64,000 nucleotides of DNA from Ridgeia piscesae (taxonomy: Eukaryota > Annelida > Polychaeta > Sabellida > Siboglinidae), in the NCBI GenBank assembly GCA_025642075.2, contig JAODUO010000979.1:91001-155000 (forward strand), in the 5' to 3' direction. This document shows positions 54,201 through 62,600 of this stretch, piece after piece. The position numbers and the translations under genes were made by a program. How positions within the stretch are numbered: the stretch's first letter is position 1; every line of letters begins with the position of its first letter. Under the pieces are notes generated by a model. That model was not told where the DNA came from and made no database searches. It saw only the letters and a program-made list of their open reading frames with translations.

Positions 54201-56549
54201 GAACACTGTGACAGAGTCTGTTGTTGTTGTAGTTGGAACACTGTGACAGAGTCTGTTGTTGTAGTTGAAACACTGTGAGAGAGTCTGTTGTTGTTGTAGT
54301 TGGAACACTGTGAGAGAGTATATTGTTGTTGTAGTTGGAACACTGTGAGAGAGTCTGTTGTTGTTGTAGTTGGAACACTGTGAGAGACTGTTGTTGTTGT
54401 AGTTGGAACACTGTGACAGAGTATGTTGTTGTATTGTTGGAACACTGTGAGAGAGTCTGTTGTTGTTGTAGTTGGAACACTGTGACAGAGTATGTTGTTG
54501 TTGTAGTTGGAACACTGTGACAGAGTCTGTTGTTGTTGTAGTTGGAACACTGTGAGAGAGTCTGTTGTTGTTGTAGTTGGAACACTGTGAGAGAGTCTGT
54601 TGTTGTTGTAGTTGGAACACTGTGAGAGAGTATGTTGTTGTTGTAGTTGGAACACTGTGAGAGAGTCTGTTGTTGTTGTTGTAGTTGGAACACTGTGAGA
54701 GTCTGTTGTAGTTGTAGTTGGAACACTGTGAGAGAGTCTGTTGTTGTTGTAGTTGAAACCCTGTGACAGAGTATGTTGTTGTTGTAGTTGGAACACTGTG
54801 AGAGAGTCTGTTGTTGTAGTTGGAACACTGTGACAGAGTCTGTTGTTGTTGTAGTTGGAACACTGTGAGAGAGTATGTTGTTGTTGTAGTTGGAACACTG
54901 TGAGAGAGTCTGTTGTTGTTGTAGTTGGAACACTGTGAGAGAGTCTGTTGTTGTTGTAGTTGGAACACTGTGAGAGAGTCTGTTGTTGTTGTAGTTGGAA
55001 CACTGTGAGAGAGTCTGTTGTTGTTGTAGTTGGAACACTGTGAGAGAGTATGTTGTTGTTGTAGTTGGAACACTGTGAGAGTCCGTTGTTGTTGTAGTTG
55101 GAACACTGTGAGAGTCTGTTGTTGTTGTATTTGGAACACTGTGAGAGTCCGTTGTTGTTGTAGTTGGAACACTGTGAGTCTGTTGTTGTTGTTGTTGTTG
55201 GAACACTGTGATAGTATATTGTTGTTGTAGTTGGAACACTGTGAGAGTCTGTTGTTGTTGTAGTTGGAACACTGTGATAGTATATTGTTGTTGTAGTTGG
55301 AACACTGTGAGAGTCTGTTGTTGTTGTAGTTGGAACACTGTGAGTCTGTTGTTGTTGTAGTTGGAACACAGTGAGAGTATGTTGTTGTTGTAGTTGGAAC
55401 ACTGTGAGTAGTTGTTGTTGTTGTAGTTGGAACACTGTGAAGTATGTTGTTGTTGTAGTTGGAACACTGTGAGAGTCTGTTGTTGTTGTAGTTGGAACAC
55501 TGTGAGTCTGTTTGTTGTTGTAGTTGGAACACTGTGAGAGTCTGTTGTTGTTGTAGTTGGAACACTGTGATAGTATATTGTTGTTGTAGTTGGAACACTG
55601 TGAGAGTCTGTTGTTGTTGTAGTTGGAACACTGTGATAGTATATTGTTGTTGTAGTTGGAACACTGTGAGTCTGTTGTTGTTGTATTTGGAACACTGTGA
55701 GAGTATGTTGTTGTTGTAGTTGGAACACTGTGAGAGTCTGTTGTTGTTGTATTTGGAACACTGTGAGAGTCTGTTGTTGTTGTAGTTGGAACACTGTGAG
55801 TCTGTGTTGTTGGCACGTGAGTTGTTGTTGTTGTGTTGGAACACTGTGATAGTATATTGTTGTTGTAGTTGGAACACTGTGAGAGTATGTTGTTGTTGTA
55901 GTTGGAACACAGTGAGAGTCTGTTGTTGTTGTAGTTGGAACACTGTGAGTCTGTTGTTGTTGTTGTTGTTGTTGGAACACTGTGATAGTATATTGTTGTT
56001 GTAGTTGGAACACTGTGAGAGTATGTTGTTGTTGTAGTTGGAACACAGTGAGAGTCTGTTGTTGTTGTAGTTGGAACACTGTGAGTCTGTTGTTGTTGTT
56101 GTTGTTGTTGGAACACTGTGATAGTATATTGTTGTTGTAGTTGGAACAGAAACAGAAGCAGGTGTTGGCAGCGGAGAAGGCGGGTACAACTCCTGCCACT
56201 GACTCCCCCGACCTAGGTACTACACACAGTCCATTGGGGCACATTATACTTGGGGTAACCAGCTTTAACAAGGGTGTAGAGAAGCCACTGTTGGCATCTG
56301 TGTGAGGTGTCACTTGTCAGATTGCCATCAGTTGTGGGTTTAGACATTCACTGCATAAACGTAATCTGCAGTTTGTTACATTTGTTCAGTAATAATATAA
56401 CTTGTGTCATCCAGTGTCACTCCATAAGTACAGAATGTGTCTTATGAGTCAGTGTTCTGTCTTCAAATATGTTACGTTTATATGGCCATTTGTCTTTGTT
56501 CTATTGTATTATAGGGCATTATATATATATATATATATATATATGTTTG

Positions 56550-56605
<56 letters not shown>

Positions 56606-59600
56606 TTAATAGTTGTAAATTTCTTATAGATGACATTGATGCAAGTAGTTTATATTAGAAGTATACACTACTTAGAGAAATGTCAAATGTGCGTGTGGTT
56701 TCAGTGACACTGTGCAAGGAGAAGGCGTTGTTTCTGCTCAAGTTTGCTGGGCTCACCAAAGTCCACCTCAAGTCTCTGGTACGACTTCTTCTCACGCTAC
56801 AGGTCATGTTTGTCTGTCAAGCTCAGTCAAGTTCTGAATTGATATAGTTGTATATGTGTATCATACAATGTGAGTATTTGTTACACTTTTTAAATGCAAT
56901 TTCTAATCGCTGTTGCTGTAGCACCTGTGATTTAATATGATAGCTACTGATTAAGTAATGCATTTCACTATTACCGTAGTCTATAACTTATTTATATTCT
57001 AACCAACATTTCATCAAGAATCCTACTAGATTACTAAAACGTATTAAGTAATATTGTCAACAACAAAACGTTCTCTATTTGCTGGTTTTCCTGAAGGAGG
57101 ATGTAAGTAAAGTGTGCCTAATGTATGACAGAACCATTTATAGGACACTTTTAAATAAAATTATAACAGTGAGTGGCACCAACAAATGTCAGGTGTTGTA
57201 TCATGTCCATACTTCTACATGTTGGTGTCACCTGGCAAATAATGTTGGTGTCCAGGTGATGTCACAGATCTGTCCAGAGTCCCACGTGTCCAGTAGCAAT
57301 CGTTACACTGTACATTCTCTCCGTTGCTGTCGTGTTTGGGTTCAGGTTCAGTTCTTGACAGTCGGTGTTTCTTGTTTTGGGCAGCCCAAGCATAAGACAG
57401 ATCGACGCAGCAGTAAACAACTCAACAAGTACCACACCTTCACTGGGGACAAGCCCGTCAAGGTAGTGTCCCCTTGTCACCATGGCAACGCGTGGTCATC
57501 ATGGCTACACATGGGCACCCTGACAACATGGTCACCGTGGTGGCTCTCTTGCAGTCTTTGTGTAGCCCACCTAAGGGTCATTGCTATGACCAGACAACAA
57601 ACAACTGCTAATACTGTACCAATAACTTTAGTACACTTGTAGTAGCAGTTTTATAACATTTGTTGCATTCATACAGTTGCGTAGTTAAGAGCAGACATAA
57701 TAATTCAGATCCTTTCCTGTCAGTTTGTTTTATTTATAACGGAGTGATGGCAGCTAATCCTGGGTAATCAGTGGTTTTGTTATTGTTCTTGTGAATCCAC
57801 TATAGAAGATGTAATGATGTCACAGTTGACAAACCAACCAGCTGTACTGCTTTGAATCAGAAGTGGTTTCTGTGCTATGTCAACTCCTCTGAATGTTTGC
57901 CTGCAGATTGACAGCGTGCTGGAGAGGTACCCTTCCTTCCGTCTTGTCTTGGACTTTGTGCGAGAAGCGAAATGGTGCAAGAACAGGTATTGTCTGTTGT
58001 CTGTTGTTTGACGACAGGTGCAGAATACCATAGATTTATTTTTATGCAGCCTCTTTGTACAAATTGTTGTCAATTTTTGTGTGATTTCCACTAAAGACAT
58101 GTCTACGTGTTAAACATGTCTTATTGTTTCAGTGAGATGCCTTGCCGGGTTACAGGAGCTGGCGCTGTAGTAATAAACAGTCCACATCTGTCTGTAGACA
58201 TCATATTAACAAACTACTTGTGTGTGTCAGAAGTAAACAAACAATCTCACTTGTTGTCACATGTTCACCATCAGTCAAACATTCCTCTAACACTATTTTC
58301 ATCTTATAAGTCTGATTTTGCTCCTTAAAATGTATTATGCTCCTTAACGTTGATCTTGTATATGCTGAAAACTCACCCACAGGACCCGCCATTGAGGCAG
58401 CTTCACTGGTGTCTCATGAAATAGTCTCCTCTATTATGCTGTGGTGGATTTTGCATTTAAAGAAAAATTTTATCAGCAGTTTCTGGTTAATGATGGATTT
58501 TCATGTGAGCTCTGTACCATGGTGGAGTGGTCCCTGAATGCTCCGGTTGTAGAGTGGAGCGGCTGCTGAAGGAGCGCGCCCAACATGCCCAATCAGTCGC
58601 CCAAGTCTACTCGTTCACAACCATGTTTATCCAGATGATGGGAGACGACCACATCTTCCAGGTGACTCCCTCGAGTCTGTCTTCTGCTCCAGACCAGTTG
58701 TGTCTTACTCTTAGTCAGTGGAGGAACGAATATGACCATGTTGTCTCGTGTGTTGTGTTGTGTTGTGTTGTGTTGTGTTGTGTTGTGTTGTGTTGTGTTG
58801 TGTTGTGTTGTGTTGTGTTGTGTTGTGTTGTGTTGTGTTGTGTTGTGTTGTGTTGTGTTGTGTTGTGTTGTGTTGTGTTGTTGATCTTACCCAGGGGTAG
58901 AAATAACTCCAAATTTCTGGTAGTCAGCAGGGCCACCTAGTTGGGAAATCTGGTAGTCCTCAGATATATCTGGTATTCAGGAAATGGCCCAGATCTAAAC
59001 AAAATAACATGAACATGACAAATATACAGTTTTAAAAATATTCCCAAATTTCGAGGTAGTCCATCGGACTACTACTGTCATCATTTTTGGTAGTCCAACT
59101 GAATTTCTGGTAGTCGTCGGACTACCAGAATACCACTATTTCTACCCCTGAATTCCCTATGGTGGTGAGAAACTGTGGGAATATTTTAGGTATACATTGT
59201 AATGTTATTAAATTTATTTCTCAAATATATACGACTCGTATATGTCGGATGCTGTGGTCAGAGATGACACAAAGCATACAGAGTGTTTTGATTTCACTTA
59301 ATAGTGCTCATTGTGGCTGCATAAACAGCAACTGTGATGAAATTATCTACATGTCCAGCGGACAAATAGAAGCAAAGGTTCACTTGTCCATGCAACAATT
59401 GACTTGTCCCATGAACAAATTAATTTTAAAACATACTTCTCTGTAAATTTATTTCTGTCAATTTAAATAACTTTTGTAATACTAACATATTTAGTCCATA
59501 AGCACTAGTGCGATGATGCTCTAATGTAACTATGTAGATGGACACATGGAGATGGTAGTGTGAAGACAAACAGAGAACACAAACATCTGTACGTGTGTTC

Positions 59601-62600
59601 ATCTACCAGTATGATCTCATTTTGTTTAGTTTTGTGTTAGTTTACCAAGAGAAGTACATTTACTGAAGACATTTACTGAAATTATGTGAAATGTTTTAGA
59701 GAGCGGACAATTATGTAATGATTACAAGTCCCGTCTGCGAACAGCGAAGTTGTCCCACGAACAACAAATAGCAGCAATTTAACTTATCCGGTGGCAAATT
59801 CAGTTGTGGTGGGCTAGCAGACAAGTGGAATTTCGAGCCATATACATAATACAAATATTAATAAATAAAAATATAGTAATAACAGATATATTAAATGACC
59901 TTGACCTTTGCAGGTGCCGACGATGTTGTTCCTGCAGGAACTGTTGTTGCACCAGGACAAGTTTGGACAACATTATGCGGAGGGCATTGAAGGGTGTGGT
60001 CTAAAACTGGAGGCCGATGTCCGACGCGCCTACTACACCTTAGTGAGACACCTGGTGGACTGTCTGAGAAACACTAATCGACTCACACTAGAGAAGTAAG
60101 AGGCATGATTCTTACGCATGGTATTTATTTATTAGATGATTTTACAAGACTTAAAAAAAATATATGTATTTACGTTTTTACTTGATTTATTTTAATTTTG
60201 TTAAAATTATTTTTTGTTATTTTTTTTATTTTAAATGTTATTGCATTCATTAATTCTTGTTATTATTATTATACAGTGTTGAGGCGTAAGCAGAAATTAA
60301 CTTAATTTGATTTGGATGCGTTTGACCAGTTAGGAGGCGAGCGGTGACTCATTCTTAATTGAGAGAGGTGTGCTTTGACCATCTGTCCATCCCGTTCTCA
60401 TTCATGGTCAAGAGTAGTCCACTGACCAGATGTGTTTGTTGTAGGGCATTTGTGATGGGGTATGACTATGTCCAAGCTGCCACTCTCCATCTACTGGACA
60501 TTGCCTGGCAGGTATGTGTCTACTGACCGGCCGTATTGACCAGCTATACTGAGTGACCACAGAAGTTATAAAAACACTTGTTGTTGTGACCTAGTTAATT
60601 CATGAAATATTTTGTTGTGTTTGGAGTTAATTATATTTATAGCCATGAACAAATGCAGTTCACAAGTCTATTAAAGCTCGGAGCTGTACAAAATAACTGC
60701 AGTGGTTCAGTGTGTGACGTCTAATGCAGAAACCTTATCTGCAGCCGACGGGTTTGTTGTAACAGTATGTTTGCTTTCAGCCATTTGATCTGTCCTTCCT
60801 GAATGAAGTGAAACTGCCTGAGTTTTACATGAACCTCGCCAGAAGTAAGTGGTACCAAAGAGTGAGAGGGACGACATGTCAGGCACACGTATCGTGTAAT
60901 GTTAGACTGATAGATTCTTGACTGCGTTCATTAATTCTAAGTTTTGGAAAAATATTTCTTTTCTGACTGTTTCCATAAATTGTAATAATGTGATGAATAT
61001 TAGATGATCAAATTAATTTGATCAAACTGTGATGCTTGATATTCATTCGTGGCCCAGTCATAGCTAATTTACCTGAACACACAACATTTTTTATTATATA
61101 GTTTCGTTGAACATTTTATAATTTTCTTATATGTATTTATGTATAATATTCAACTTCTAAAACAAATCAATAAAAAATTATTAAACTACTTTTTAGCTAA
61201 ATAGCAATAAATCCTGGCTTATCAAATAAATTGATTTTATAATGTAAAAATACCAACCTTCATACCGCCACTGTCTGATTATTACATTGAAATACACTCA
61301 AATTAAACACACCCATTATAAGAATGGCATATGCTGGTTGAGCCTTGAGGTCGTAACCATAGCAACGACCTGTGTGTGCAGTGAGTGTGGCGACGAGGAT
61401 GAAGATCCTGAGTTACCAGCCGGAGACGGAGGAGTTGGCTGAGTATGAGCAGAACATGTCGTGGCTCGCTGTCTGCAAGAAGGGCTTCTATGAGTGGTAC
61501 AACAACAAACGCAAGGACAAGGCACTCACAGAGGACGGCAAGAAGGTGTGTGTGTGCGTGTGCGTGTGCGTGTGCGTGTGTGTGTGTCTGTGTCTGTATA
61601 TGTGCATGCAGGTGTGTGTGCCTACATATGAGTGTGATACTGTCATAACTATTTCTTAGGAAAAGCGGTTCCATACCGTGCCGTAAGGATGATGCCATAC
61701 TCTTTGATCAGTGAATGTTAACAAATAAGACATCATCTCTTGGTGAAGGCACCATAATCATAATCAGCATTTTAAATTCTCTCATACAAGTTAACTTACA
61801 TACGTTTTACCCTGTAACCTGCCATATCTCATTGTGACATAGATGTAGATGTGACGAGATGTTGACAGATGTAGATGTGATGAGATGTTGACAGATGTAG
61901 ATGTGACGAGATGTTGACAGATCAGATGTAGATGTGACGAGATGTTGACAGATGTAGATGTGACGAGATGTTGACAGATGTAGATGTGACGAGATGTTGA
62001 CCTGATGTTGACAGGACATCCAGATGTTCCTGGCACGGTTCTGTGACCTGCTGGACGTTGAGATCAACTGTGATGGCTGCGGGGTCACCCTGCCTGGACA
62101 CCGGTACCGCTGTCTGCAGTGCTGTGATATGGACCTGTGTGCCAACTGCTATGCCGGTGAGAGACCTGTGTGCCAGTGCCATGTCAATCAGTGACCTTGT
62201 ACTATGAAAGTGAATTTTTTATTTCATCATCATTGTCAACGTCTTAGCACGGATGACATTCCCATAGATTGTTTATGGCATGTGAGTGTCACATGACTGG
62301 TCAGTCCAATCTGGTGTTTACTTCAAAGTTTGAGTGATGTTTGTACTTGTTATTTTACATTCAATGTACCTTTTTCAGCGATGTTTCAGCTGCTTTCCGC
62401 AGCCTTCCTCAGATAGCTGCCACTAGATGGCAGCACAGCAGTCCATCAGCATAGATGTCACCCTGGTGTGTGTCCCAGAGTCTGAGCTCTGGGCGGCCGT
62501 CAGGCGCAACCATTGAAATAAGTAAATCATATCACTCATCCCTCCTGTCAGGTCTTCACTGGTTCTTCTCTGTTCTCTGCAGGTGGCGTGAAGCCAGTTG

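Larger units (their letters stand above)
60096..61381. other. Introns 46-48, nothing recognised
   Basis: AT-rich unique sequence around exons 47 and 48. Confidence 0.6.

Noticed and set aside
52978..56313. Open frames of over 1,000 codons on the - strand ([12 protein letters not shown] and TTTTDS repeats)
   Set aside because: Products of a tandem array without stop codons in several frames at once; no conserved domain, and all frames are equally open.
57079..57642. 187-codon + frame around exon 43
   Set aside because: Only 57385-57462 is bounded by splice signals in the right phase; the exon frame differs from this open frame.
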